Shown: positions 10,830 to 20,029 of the stretch, one piece after another
How positions within the stretch are numbered: the stretch's first letter is position 1
Layout of the letters: the number at the start of each line of letters is the position of its first letter
Source of the DNA: Alligator mississippiensis
Taxonomy: Eukaryota; Chordata; Crocodylia; Alligatoridae
DNA: 64,000 bases
Assembly (NCBI RefSeq): GCF_030867095.1
Contig: NC_081824.1
Location: 140,149,433-140,213,432 of the forward strand
Direction of reading: 5' to 3'
Translations under genes and position numbers: made by a program
The notes under the pieces: generated by a model
Database searches by the model: none
The model's input: the letters and a program-made list of their open reading frames with translations, nothing else
What the model was told of the DNA's origin: nothing

Positions 10830-11734
10830 CATAGGAAAAATGCTGCCTTCCATCAATTAATGACTCCAGTGGCCCTTTAAATAAAGTGGGATTATTTAAT
10901 ACTTATTTTGAAAAGGTTATTGAAGTTATTAAATATATATCCAATTATCGTAATAAAATTATAATAGAGAATATACTGCAAAGTTATAAAAATGAATATT
11001 AATACAGGAAAGAACAAGTGTAGAATTGAAGTACTGCAATTCACTTAAAAGGTAAAACAACAGGTGACACACTGTCCTTTATTTTAAAGGACTGTATTAA
11101 ACAAGTACTGCTTTTGCTATATACCTTACCAAATACTTTCAAAGATGTACCCAAGAATTAAAATTCAGAAAACACTCATGACTTCAGTGTAGGTCTACCC
11201 AGATGTCTGCCCCACAGAAAGCTTGTAGGACTGAACCTAGCTAGTCCACGGATATTTTATTGGTGGATTGATACACTACATAATGAATTTCCTGGTATGA
11301 GGTTCCTAATACAGATGTCACACAAATGAAAATAAATATATTTGCATATTTTGAAGGCCTCGGGGAATAACCTCTCTACTGAAATAATGAACACATACAA
11401 ATTAATGCTTTTTAGTATAGTTCAAATAAAATTTCAGCTTTGAAGTCTTGGGCTACATGGTAACCCGTTTCTAACCGAAGTGGTCTGTTGCTACTTCTAT
11501 AAAGTTCTCTCATATACCTTACAGGGATTCAAATTGACTATATTATTTATGCACCCTTGGGGTTTTAAATTAACTGTATCTACTCAAGAAAGTGATCTCA
11601 GTTTTGCTGCAGACAGCAAAATAAAAATCTCTGTTCCATGTTCAATGGCATTCAAAAACAGATAAGATTTTAGGATGTATAAAAATCAGGGTATGAAAGA
11701 CTATGAAGACTATTATAAGCCCATTAAATAAATC

Positions 11735-11870
11735 AATGTTTATCTGAAATACTGTGCACAGTACTGGTCACCCCATCTCAAACAGGATAATGCAAATACA
11801 GAGAAGAGTCACAAAAGTGATCCAGGGCCTGGAAAAATGTTCATAGGAAGAGAAACAGAAAATATGGGAT
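11735..11870 (+). mobile_element. CR1/L3-type LINE fragment
   Basis: Plus-strand wording ACTGTGCACAGTACTGGTCACCCCATCTCAAA, then AATACAGAGAAGAGTCACAAAAGTGATCCAGGG, matches the region downstream of the RT domain in old CR1/L3 LINEs (the block also seen as LEYCIQFW in the 2.5-kb copy). Strongly decayed and short. Confidence 0.55.
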
Positions 11871-12436
11871 AGCTTACCACAGAATAGAGGTGGAGGAAAC
11901 CTAGATCTGTTGCATCTTGGGCCTCTGACCTGATCACCCAGCTATTAGCTTTAAAGCACAGTTCCTCCTTTTCCTTATTTTTACCAAACCATAATTCTGG
12001 GATTTATACCCCAGTATGGGAATACAAAACCATGTTCCTATGTGACCAGCACATGGCCTACTGTGCACATTGCGTAGTCATGCAGATGCATATGTTTGTG
12101 AAATAACATCAAATATGGCAGTTGTGTGGCTGGGGAACTGCCATTTGGGCACCTAAAGCAACATACAATTCATCCCTTACACACGCTTAATTTTGTGCAT
12201 TGGGAAAAGTCCTTTTGACTTCATAGGGAAAACGAAACATGCCTATCCTGTAATGGTGCCATTTATATGGACAAACCCCCCCAGCAAAAATTTCACTGAA
12301 GTCTATAAAAATCTACATGAGTTTATGGATCCACTGACATGGAGAACCTGTAGTCATTCTCCGAAAAGGTTTGCCATAAGAACACTCTGGTGATAAGAAT
12401 ATATAATGCCTATGTGATTGCTCATTAAAAAAAAAC

Positions 12437-13137
12437 CAAACCAATAGGGCTGTGCAAAATTTCACCAAATTTTTCAATTCAACACTGCTTCGACTCATTC
12501 CGAGCTCAAAACAGCAAAATCAAATCAAAACAAAGGGCTTCGAAAAAGCCTTGAAACAAAACGAGGCTAGTTGAAACATTTCAAAACTTTTGAAGCAGCC
12601 AGGTGATGGGAGACAGGGAAGAATAAGGGCTGTGCTCCCAGCGGCTCTGCAGCCCCATGTGGCTGGGGAAGGGAGCCCAATCCTAGTGCTGGAGAGGGGA
12701 ATTCAGCTCAGCTGGGCTGAGTTCCTTTCCCCAGCCTGATCATAGTGCTGGGGAGGGGAACTGAGTGATCGGGCTCAGTTCCCTTCCCCAGCTCCCCAGT
12801 CCCAAGCAGCAGCACCCGGCTTCCCTCCCTTATCTGGCAGGCAGGTCAGGGGCCTGCAGCCCCGGTAGGACCGGCACAGTCCCTGCAGCCCTCCCACGGT
12901 TGCGGGCCCCCATCTGCCTGCTGGATGAGAGAGGCTGTTTTAAGCTTCCCCATTATATTGTATGGGCAAAATGGCGAAACAGCGTCGAAACAGTGACACT
13001 GTTTTGACAAAACAAAACAGAACAGAACAGCGGTTTCAAATTGAAATGAAATTCAAAACAAAATGCTGTTCTGTTGAAACCTTGAAACTCAAGCCAAAAT
13101 GGAACGGTGCCGTTTCGCACAGCCTTACAAACCAATA
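12437..13137. mobile_element. Non-autonomous DNA transposon with GGCTGTGC termini
   Basis: The element proper is 12447-13127. It starts GGGCTGTGCAAAATTTCA and ends TTTCGCACAGCCTTA, giving inverted termini of about nine bases plus GAAAC-rich, partly complementary subterminal regions on both sides. It is flanked by a 10-bp direct repeat CAAACCAATA (12437-12446 and 13128-13137). The middle (12600-12930) is GC-rich with no transposase. Termini of this style are common in hAT-like non-autonomous elements, though a 10-bp duplication is longer than the usual eight. Confidence 0.65.
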
Positions 13138-14640
13138 TACAGTTGGGATATAACAATTGTTTTGAGATTTTTTCTGATCAATTTATATTTTTCATTCTTT
13201 TAAAGTCATATCCTATGAATGCAAAATAACTAAGTAACAATAAAGAACTTGGTAGATTAACCCTAACACAACCTCAAGCAACTAACTCCTGAGCCTTTCT
13301 TCAGAAATGTGAGATACTTACACCTTTTTAAATTGTAACATACTAATTTTTTTTACAGGAATTAGAGAAAAATAAATAAAATGTATTCCTGTAAACAAGA
13401 AACCTGCCCTTCATATATTTTATCAAGATATAAGTACATGTGGATACTACAATATTTTCCCTGAAATCAAGACTTTTGCATATTCTCTACTGTATCAGAA
13501 AACTACGTGCAGACAAAAGGCCAGGTATGGACTGTATAGAGCTATGAAGAGACTTATTTCCATGAATATTCAGAGATGGAAAACCACATGATCAAACTTG
13601 TGCTTTTTTGACAGGGTTGGGAAGAATTTAGTTTTAAAGAATACCACTACAGTACATGTTTTTACCAGAACATTACTGTTAAAAAGGAATGAACATTTCT
13701 AAGGGTAAAAGCCATGAAGTTTATAGTGTCCAAAATCCTTTGAGTCAATTCCATTACCGAATTCTTGGATTATTACTGTTGCTGCCTGGGCAATGTGTCC
13801 AACAATCACAAAACTGATCAGTTCTCAGAAAGTGGACAAACACCCAATATGAAGGGCAGAGAAAAGCATTTAAAATCTGTGGGTGGAGGAAAATAATTTA
13901 TTTTATTTAGTATTAAATTCATTTAGCATCCCACTTTCTGCTCCTTTGGTCTTGTCTGTGAATAATTAACAAATTACAAAAATGAAATTAAAAGAGAGAC
14001 GCAGGGGGGAAAGAGACGTAGTAAGGGAAGAGGTGGCTTTTGTGTTTGGTGGAGCCCTACAATGATGGAAGGGAAATACTGAAGATAAATTGTCTCTTCT
14101 TTCCAAACGAAATTATAGCCAGTGAAACAACTGAATGGTCGTGCTATCAGAAGGCTGCACATTGCTAACTCAGGCGCCCACTATAACTTACAGATATTAC
14201 ACAATTACCCAACATAAATTTAGACAGGCCACACATGCAAAGTAATACAATTAACAAGTTAATCCTGCAATAAATTTAGACCAGCTACATGCGGCAAGTA
14301 ACAATCACACAATAAAAATAACTACCCTGCTTTAAAGAGAGACAACCAGCTACAAAGTTAGCATTTGAGAACAGGAAACCACAATATAACTGGTTTCTAT
14401 CCAGTTTTAATTTGAATGTAGAACAGGGTCCTCAAGGATGACCAGCACAGCACCTTACCCAGATCACACAACTGCCCCGCTTTAGTTCTGCTGCCAGGAA
14501 GGGTAACACCAAGGTTTGAATTACTGGGGAGCTCAGTAGGGCTGAGTCCCCTGCATAAGAGATGAGAGCTCCCCTGTAAGATTTGAAAATCATAACCTGG
14601 GGGGAGTCTCCAATTTTATTAGAGCATAGTGATGAGCAGC

Positions 14641-14803
14641 CAGGGCTGGATTAACCCTTTAGTGGGCCCTAGGCAAACAAATTCATGGGCCCCTACTTTT
14701 TTTCAGTCAGTAATTATAATATGTAAATAAGCACAACTGGTCCCCTTCTTCACTTAAGGCCCTAGGCATGTGCCTGGTTTGCCTATGCGTTAATATGGCA
14801 CTG
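14641..14803. mobile_element. Short hAT-like MITE
   Basis: A 163-base element with inverted ends CAGGGCTGGATTAACC and GTTAATATGGCACTG. The flanking 8-mers TGAGCAGC (14633-14640) and TGGGTAGC (14804-14811) match at six of eight positions, consistent with an aged 8-bp hAT target-site duplication. The interior contains TGGGCCCTAGGCAA and its near-complement GGCCCTAGGCATGTGCC. Confidence 0.65.
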
Positions 14804-15008
14804 TGGGTAGCCCAATTGCTTTTGCAAACCCCTGGAAGAATCAAATTTGATGTAATTTGAACCCTGGGTAACACCAGAGCAAGGGAAGATAAGATGGCCC
14901 CAATGGCTGCCACCAGTATTTATAATGATGCACTGCAGCAAAGCTGGAGGCAGTTAACTAGAAGAGACCATGCCAGCACTGTGGTTGGAAGAGGTTAACC
15001 CGGAAATA

Positions 15009-15028
15009 ATTAAAAAAAAAAAAAAAAA
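15009..15028. repeat. Poly-A tract
   Basis: An uninterrupted run of about 18-19 A follows GGAAATAATT. No recognisable LINE or SINE body precedes it. Confidence 0.8.
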
Positions 15029-15778
15029 GGATGAGGGAGAAGTTTGGGCCTTCACAACTTGGCCCCAGGGTCAAGAGAAAGATATCGGGACCGTCTAAGG
15101 TTGCCAACTCTGTTTGAATCTCTTCTGAGAGGTTTCATCCCATGACATAACGACACACAGCACAAACATGCCTGCATGCATCAGTTACGGTTTACAGTGT
15201 GTAGACTTCAGGCCAGGAAGGCCAATGCACGATACTGCTACATATGAAAGACCTTCTGGACTACTGCATAAATCAGACTCAACATTTCCTATTTATTTGA
15301 ATGAGACCCCTATCACTGATCTCCAGGGTGGGGGGTGCTCATAGCAGTCTCCTGAAGATTTGTATCTAATTCCTGGAGACTCCAAGGAAATCCTGGAGGG
15401 TTGGGAACCCTGAGGCCTTTGCCTCTGGCTTGGGCTGTAAGTAAAGGCTGGGGCATCTCACACTTCCCCTTGCCCAGCCAACCCCTTCCTCTCTCGTGGC
15501 CAAGGACCATGGCACAGGCCACCTGCTTCAGGGAGCCAGGGTGCGAGGACTGACACCCTCGTGACTCAGGGCCAGGGGTAAGCACAAACAGGGGCCCACG
15601 TGGCCCCAAAGGCCTGCGGGGGGAGGGGCACACTGAGGGCCAGTGGAGGGGCGTGTTCTGTGCATGACGGAGGGGGGGGTACGTCACAAGCTCCGCCGCG
15701 CGCTGCGTCATGGTGGCCGCTGGGGACGGGGCGGGAGGAAAAAAAAGGGGGCGCTACATCCGGGTCTCACTCACTCAC

Positions 15779-15785
15779 CGATCAT
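15779..15785 (-). CDS. PRKN: Parkin exon 1, coding part
   Basis: Parkin is a RING-between-RING E3 ubiquitin ligase, activated by PINK1 on damaged mitochondria. Its first exon is unusual in coding only seven bases. On the minus strand the sequence reads GCCGGGGCT-ATGATCG-GTGAGTGAGTGAG: start codon at 15785-15783, one isoleucine codon, one extra base (phase 1), then a strong GT donor at 15778-15777. In human PRKN the equivalent is ATGATAG followed by GTGAGT. The 5' untranslated part of the exon should extend up to roughly 15850-15920; no exact start site can be read. The decisive support is the head-to-head neighbour PACRG 0.7 kb away, the known arrangement in tetrapods. The seven-base coding match alone would be weak. 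Confidence 0.85.
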
Positions 15786-15857
15786 AGCCCCGGCGCAGTG
15801 AGGGGTGGGGGGGGAGGAGCCGCGCTGCGCAAAGCCTCGCCCTGCGCCCTGCCGGCC

Positions 15858-15867
15858 GCTGAGTCAC
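15858..15867 (-). promoter_or_regulatory. ARE / NF-E2-type site
   Basis: On the minus strand this reads GTGACTCAGC, which fits the antioxidant response element core (RTGACNNNGC) and the NF-E2/BACH/NRF2 site. It lies about 75-80 bases upstream of the PRKN ATG, so it is within the PRKN 5' leader or core promoter. Occupancy is inference. Confidence 0.5.
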
Positions 15868-15965
15868 ACTACGCCTGCGCAGCGAAGTCGCTGCTGGTGC
15901 CGTAGCTGCTTCAGCGGGCGGTTGGGAAAGGGAGGGGCGCAACCTACGCTGGGGAGCGTAGTTCT

Positions 15966-15981
15966 CACGTGGGATCACGTG
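15966..15981. promoter_or_regulatory. Paired CACGTG E-boxes
   Basis: CACGTG occurs at 15966-15971 and again at 15976-15981, with starts exactly 10 bp apart. The second sits in a perfect 12-bp palindrome, GATCACGTGATC (15973-15984), and contains TCACGTGA, the preferred core of TFEB/MITF/USF-type bHLH-zip factors. The human PRKN promoter is reported to bind N-myc at an E-box. Confidence 0.65.
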
Positions 15982-16030
15982 ATCGACGCAAATTGACACC
16001 TCTACTCCTCCCCCTTTCCCTCGGCTGCCG

Positions 16031-16036
16031 CACGTG
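16031..16036. promoter_or_regulatory. Third CACGTG E-box
   Basis: CACGTGACC on the plus strand, 40 bases before the X-box. Together with the pair at 15966-15981 it makes three canonical E-boxes within 71 bp. Confidence 0.6.
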
Positions 16037-16069
16037 ACCGGGCGCGGCCAGCCGACAGGTTGTTGACGC

Positions 16070-16082
16070 GTTGCCTAGCAAC
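16070..16082. promoter_or_regulatory. Perfect RFX X-box
   Basis: GTTGCC-T-AGCAAC is a full palindromic match to the X-box consensus GTNRCC(0-3N)RGYAAC. RFX2/RFX3 and their partners drive ciliary genes through such sites. PACRG is an inner-junction protein of axonemal doublet microtubules, and the site lies just upstream of its putative first exon, in the position expected for a ciliary-gene X-box. Confidence 0.75.
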
Positions 16083-16177
16083 CGGAACGCGTCCCTAGAA
16101 GCGCGCGCGCGCTGGCGACTGACTCGGTTATAGCGTCCACCCCGCGCGCAGCCGCCCCTGCCGCGAGCCCCCGCGGG
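16083..16177 (+). other. PACRG: Putative PACRG noncoding exon 1
   Basis: GC-rich sequence downstream of the X-box ends at a good donor, GGG-GTGAGG, with the GT at 16178-16179. The next acceptor is a long pyrimidine run followed by TTTTAG at 16476-16481. The transcription start is not visible, so the left edge is arbitrary. The alternative is a start inside the minisatellite with no upstream exon. Confidence 0.5.
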
Positions 16178-16183
16178 GTGAGG

Positions 16184-16335
16184 CGGGGGGAGCATCCCAT
16201 TGTGGGGCGTAGGGGAGGGACATCCCATTGTGGGGGTGGCAGGGAGAGGGTGGAAAGCATCCAATTGTGGGGCGGGGGGAAGCATCCCATTCTGGGGTGG
16301 GGTGGGAGGGACATCCCATGGGGGGGGGGAGGGCT
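16184..16335. repeat. GC-rich minisatellite in PACRG 5' intron
   Basis: About five imperfect units share the core AGCATCCCATTGTGGGG or ACATCCCATTGTGGGG, separated by G-rich spacers of variable length, with a period of roughly 30-40 bases. It fills half of the 304-base intron between the putative exon-1 donor (16178) and the exon-2 acceptor (16481). The G-runs on the plus strand could form quadruplexes. Confidence 0.85.
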
Positions 16336-16497
16336 GACTTCTTTTTGCATCTGGCTGACATGTTTCTGATCCCTGTTTTGTTCATTTAATGTAAATTTTC
16401 TTAGATTTATTCCAAATGCAATAAATGTAACCCTTGCCCCTGGTTCCTTTCTCATCCCTACTTTCCTTTTATTTCTTTTAGGAAGGTGCGGGGCAAG

Positions 16498-16644
16498 ATG
16501 GTGGTGGAGCAGCAGGGCGCCTGTGCCCTGAAGCCAGCATGGCACCTCCCCCCACAACAGCAGCTGCCACTGCGGCCTGCCAAGAAAGCCAAGCCACAGG
16601 TCAGCGACGGCTTCACCGTCAAGGCCATGATGAAGAACAGCGTG
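16498..16644 (+). CDS. PACRG: PACRG first coding exon (49 codons)
   Basis: PACRG is an armadillo-like-repeat protein of the inner junction between the A and B tubules of axonemal doublets, where it works with CFAP20. It is encoded head-to-head with parkin. The exon begins after the acceptor AG at 16480-16481, has 16 bases of leader, then ATG at 16498. The translation opens MVVEQQ, has a basic proline-rich stretch (RPAKKAKPQ), and ends SDGFTVKAMMKNSV at 16644, followed by GTACGT. The last dozen residues match the highly conserved start of the PACRG core (human SEGFTVKAMMKNSVV); the first 35 or so are divergent, as usual for this N-terminus. The donor leaves phase 0. Only this exon of the roughly 250-residue protein is in the window. 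Confidence 0.9.
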
Positions 16645-16739
16645 GTACGTTGCCTGCCTGCCTGACTGTGTGGTGCGCCCGGCAGGTTCTGCCTCCTGCC
16701 ACCGTGCTCCCCACGGGGCCAGAGGTTGGGCAGTGGGAG

Positions 16740-16822
16740 AGAGATGGCATCATTCACTGGGGCTTCCAAAGGGTCAGATGTGGCCCGTAGGCCAAGGTGT
16801 TTGAGCACTGCTGGTTTAGTTT
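16740..16822. repeat. hAT-like element end fragment
   Basis: GGGTCAGATGTGGCCCGTAGGCC followed by TTTGAGCACTGCTGG resembles the right end of hAT-like elements that carry GGCCCGTGGGCC blocks and TTGAGAACCACTG-type termini. A possible relative lies at 40655-40955. Confidence 0.4.
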
Positions 16823-18854
16823 CATGTGCCTGTGAAAGACGTATTGAGAGAGTGTTGGGGACTGTACTTGCCACAGGGTTGTGTGGGATTGGCAGGTCTT
16901 TCTGTGGAGGTCAGCGGTCACTGATAGAGCCTCCAGGCCTTGGGAAAAGCCCATGTGAAGGAGGAGATGTCCCCTCCAGAGGGTTTGCTCCTGAGCTTCG
17001 TAATGCGTCAGGTCGGCGCCGTTGTGGCACGATGTTGTTTTTTGTCGGCCATTCACATTGCATCAGAGGGCCAGGGTATCCACAGGGCATGCACTCGATC
17101 GTACTGTGCAAAAGCATGGCGCAAAAATGTTTTCTTCTCAAGTTGCTGTTTGGCGCGATTATGACAAATGTCAAATCATATGGCAAAAATCTGTCTCTGG
17201 CACCCAGGTGACTCCCAAGGCCTGGGCAGGGCCAGTGGTGACCAGAGAGACAGGGGACAGGAGATGTACAGTAGATCATGCTTCAGAGCCTCAGGTGAAT
17301 AATGTAATGGTACTAAGTGTGTATTTTTAGTTAACGTAGCTAACCCAATGTATTTTTAGCAAACCCCTAGGAAAAGGTGAGGGAAAGAAACAGTTGAACA
17401 TCACTAAATAACCATGAAGATAATGAAAAACACACTTTTTAATAATAACTTCCAAAAATAACTCTCACAATACTAGTGAATAGTACATTGAAAAGGATGT
17501 AATTCTCCAGCTGATAGCTTTTAGGATGAAGATGACCCAGGGGTGGATCCAGTAATCTTTACTTTCATTAATAGTCCCTAGAGAAGCACTTCCACTGAAG
17601 ATCCTGGGATGGCTGCCATCAGTAGAGAGTCCAGAATTGGGCCCTGTGTTTGTAATGAAGCTTTTTTGCAATAATTGTGTTAATTGATTGCTCCCATCAA
17701 ATGTAATAAATAAAAATCAAAGCTTCTGCTAGTGCAGAATGCAGCTGCTCAGTTTGCAAGTGGAACGAGCTATTACAAGTACACAACATCTGTGCTCAAA
17801 TCTCTGGACTGGCTTTTTGTTTGCTTGTGGGTACAGTTCAAGGTGTATATAACAGTATTCTTTTTTTCTCTTTTTTAATTTATATTTGTTTTCCTGGGGA
17901 AAAGAAAAAGAAATGCTAGAGACTTCTCTCACAGGTCTCTGGAATTCACTATATACAGCAAATATTGACAATTAAGCATAAGCAAGTCTACTTTAAATAT
18001 AAACAAAAACGTTCTGTTCTAGAAAATACCTGATAAGTAACATTTTCCCTTTCTAGAGGTCCCAAATAATCTTATAGCCAACAGTAATTAAAAGCAAAGC
18101 TTCTCCTAGCACTAACCTATTATCATATAGTACTAAGAACACAATGTATGTGATTTAATATTTACAGTCAAATCAAACAAATTCAGCTTTTGGGGGGAAA
18201 AAAGTGTTTTCCATAATTAGTTTTCATTTTTACATTTAACTCTAAAAAGATAATTGGCAACATTAATTAAAAAATACATTATTATATTTTGATCATAAAT
18301 TACCATTCTGTAAAGCCTCACACAATGTGCTTCAACTGTTTAGAAGATGTCCTTTTGGCTTAAGCAGGTATTAGATTAGATCCAACAAAGCAACATGAAA
18401 AGAAAGAAAGGTTTCAGCCATCTGTGGGTTTCCTTCATTCTGAAATACCAAGTCTTGAGTCCCCTTTTTGAAGGACTGGGGAGGCTTAATAACAGAATTT
18501 TAGACTATATAAGGAGTAAACACTTGTCGGATGGCAATGTCCAAAAGCCCTCCTTTAGACTGCAGTCTTATTATGTAAAAATGTAGGCTTACACTCCTGC
18601 AAATATGAGCACTTAATTGTAGGCAAGTTAGTTTCACTAAGGTCATTCGTAGTGAATGTAAATGTATAAATCTTTTTAATGTACCAGAACAACATATTGA
18701 AAAAGTTGGAGGGATTTCACATCCTGCTTGTCTCTATTTCCTCAACTTTGGCAATTGTTAAACTTTCTACCACTGGTTTGATCTCACTTTTAAGGTTTTA
18801 TTTTTTATAATACACTTTATTACATGATTAGATTGTACTCTAGCATATCTAAAC

Positions 18855-19520
18855 CAATGATTATCAACCTTTTTTAGACCTAAGGCACCCCTTGTTAGCC
18901 CTTGGGACCCCTGTGAAAGTGATAGCTCTTAGCTTCTGCTCTTTTTTTTTTTTACAATGGGAAAACAATGGAGCAAGTCTTTTGTTACAAGGGGCTCAGA
19001 AAGACCACAACGGGTCAGAGTGTTTTCAGTAGGTACTATGGATTCCTGTTTGAAATCACTGGGCACCTATCCACGTACATTGAGGCTGCTCTGACACACT
19101 AATTACAGCACATCATAATCCATAGTACCTGTGCTGGAATGGGGTAACTACCATGCTCCAGCAGAATCCAGTGTCACGTGTATCAGCATCCCTGTGTTGA
19201 TAAATGACAGTTGGGGGTGCTTTAACTAAAGCTCATTTGATAAGCTTTAGTCAAAGTGTCCCTGCTGCCATTTTTCAGCGTAGGGATGCTGATACACATG
19301 TTGCTCCTGATGCTTTAATTAGAGCAGCTGTAATTAAAGCACCCCCACCCCCCGCCTCCCAGAGCATGTGTATAAATGCCTACTGGGTCTATCTTGGGAA
19401 TCATGTGCATGCCTAACAGTGCTAATATTGCATGGCATCCTGCATCACCCTTAAAACAACCTGACAGCAGTCTGAGATTCACTGATGTTGAAGTGGCAGG
19501 GTGAACTTCCAGAGGTGGCC
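18855..19520. mobile_element. hAT-like element, family B copy 1, with a nested MITE
   Basis: It starts CAATGATTATCAACCTTTTT and shares internal blocks with 23801-24098 (AAGGCACCCC, GGTCAG..TGTTTT, GGATTCCT-TTTGAAATC, GTGCTAATATTGCATG-like). At TTTGAAATCACTGGG the similarity breaks; it resumes at TCTATCTTGGGAATCATG (19388 on) after the MITE at 19064-19381. The right edge is approximate. Confidence 0.6.
19064..19381. mobile_element. Nested palindromic MITE, family C copy 1
   Basis: It lies inside the family B element, flanked by ACTGGG at 19058-19063 and 19382-19387. It contains a long inverted repeat: GTGTATCAGCATCCCT near 19178 and AGGGATGCTGATACAC near 19283. The core TGCTTTAACTAAAGCTCATTTGA recurs, diverged, in the element at 46249-46566. 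Termini are TGCCTATATACATGCTC-like. No coding capacity. Confidence 0.7.
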
Positions 19521-19652
19521 GTGAAGCCCCTGGATGCGGCCCTTACTTTCTGGGCAGTCACCCTTCAGTTGTCCGTCATGTCTTAATATCATATACTTTT
19601 ATGAGAGAGGCTGCCTAGGACTTCCCAAATTGCTCTTTCAAATGACCACCAG

Positions 19653-19956
19653 AGCTGCTTGCAGATGTTAAAAAAAAAAAGGTACTTTAAACATGCCATG
19701 TTCTCATGCTGAGCCCAGCACATGCCCACAAGAGGCAGCACATCAGTTAGACCCAGCTTGCCTGACAACTGTAGAGATCGGGTGCTTTAGTGGGGCTTTA
19801 ATTTAATAGCTAATTAAAAGCTTTAGCTAAAAGTGCCAAAAAACCCTGCTGAAATGCCTGATCTATGCAGATGCTGCAGATCCAGTTTGAAGTAATGTGC
19901 TTCCTCTTCCAGTAAAGCACATTTTTTTTTTCTTTTTTAATGTCTGCAAGAAGCCC
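19653..19956. mobile_element. MITE, family D copy 1
   Basis: Inverted ends GCTGCTTGCAGATGTT and AATGTCTGCAAGAAGCCC. The interior carries GGTGCTTTAGTGGGGCTTT, an AAAGCTTTAGCTAAAAGTGCC block and CCTGATCTATGCAGATG, all shared with the copies at 47776 and 51544. Confidence 0.75.
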
Positions 19957-20029
19957 AGGTGCCTGTGGTCACTGCTGTATGGGCTAATTGCATGGCTCAT
20001 TCCTTCCCTATACCATGCCCCATGCCTCA

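Larger units (their letters stand above)
1..15778 (-). other. PRKN: PRKN intron 1 (5' part)
   Basis: This is inferred to be the beginning of parkin intron 1, read on the minus strand from the GTGAGT donor at 15778 toward base 1. Vertebrate PRKN is known for very large introns, so the absence of exon 2 here is expected. I looked for the ubiquitin-like-domain exon 2 on the minus strand and did not recognise it. Stretches with nothing recognisable beyond AT-rich intron sequence are about 1-2050, 3570-4190, 6960-8430, 8730-9870, 10840-11730, 11880-12430, 13140-14620 and 14815-15560. The first 640 bases and 11880-12430 contain short open frames on both strands with no protein-like features. Confidence 0.8.
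15786..16177. promoter_or_regulatory. Bidirectional PRKN-PACRG promoter
   Basis: This is the interval between the PRKN start codon and the putative PACRG exon-1 donor. In human the two genes share a core promoter with start sites about 200 bp apart; the spacing here is compatible. Sites seen in order from the PRKN side are an ARE/NF-E2-type site (15858-15867), a CCTGCGCAGCG NRF1-like half-site (about 15874-15884), two E-boxes one helical turn apart (15966-15981), a third E-box (16031-16036) and an X-box (16070-16082). No TATA box is present. Confidence 0.85.
15560..16180. other. CpG island over the PRKN-PACRG promoter
   Basis: Base composition changes abruptly from AT-rich intron to GC-rich sequence dense in CpG (for example CTCCGCCGCGCGCTGCGTC near 15692 and GAAGCGCGCGCGCGC near 16097). 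It covers PRKN exon 1, the intergenic interval and the putative PACRG exon 1. There is no TATA box near either predicted start, as is typical of bidirectional CpG promoters. Confidence 0.85.

Noticed and set aside
10260..10856. 198-codon minus-strand open frame, with further frames on both strands around it
   Set aside because: It lies almost wholly inside the solo LTR, is GC-driven, is open on both strands, and has no domain. The second LTR copy does not preserve it.
16184..16335. Regular repeats resembling a CRISPR array
   Set aside because: Units are imperfect, G-rich, of variable spacing, and lie in a vertebrate CpG-island promoter. They are a minisatellite.
16075..16557. 160-codon minus-strand frame across the PACRG 5' intron
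   Set aside because: It is antisense to the minisatellite (repeated PPHNGM-like residues) and to the PACRG exon, with no independent coding evidence.
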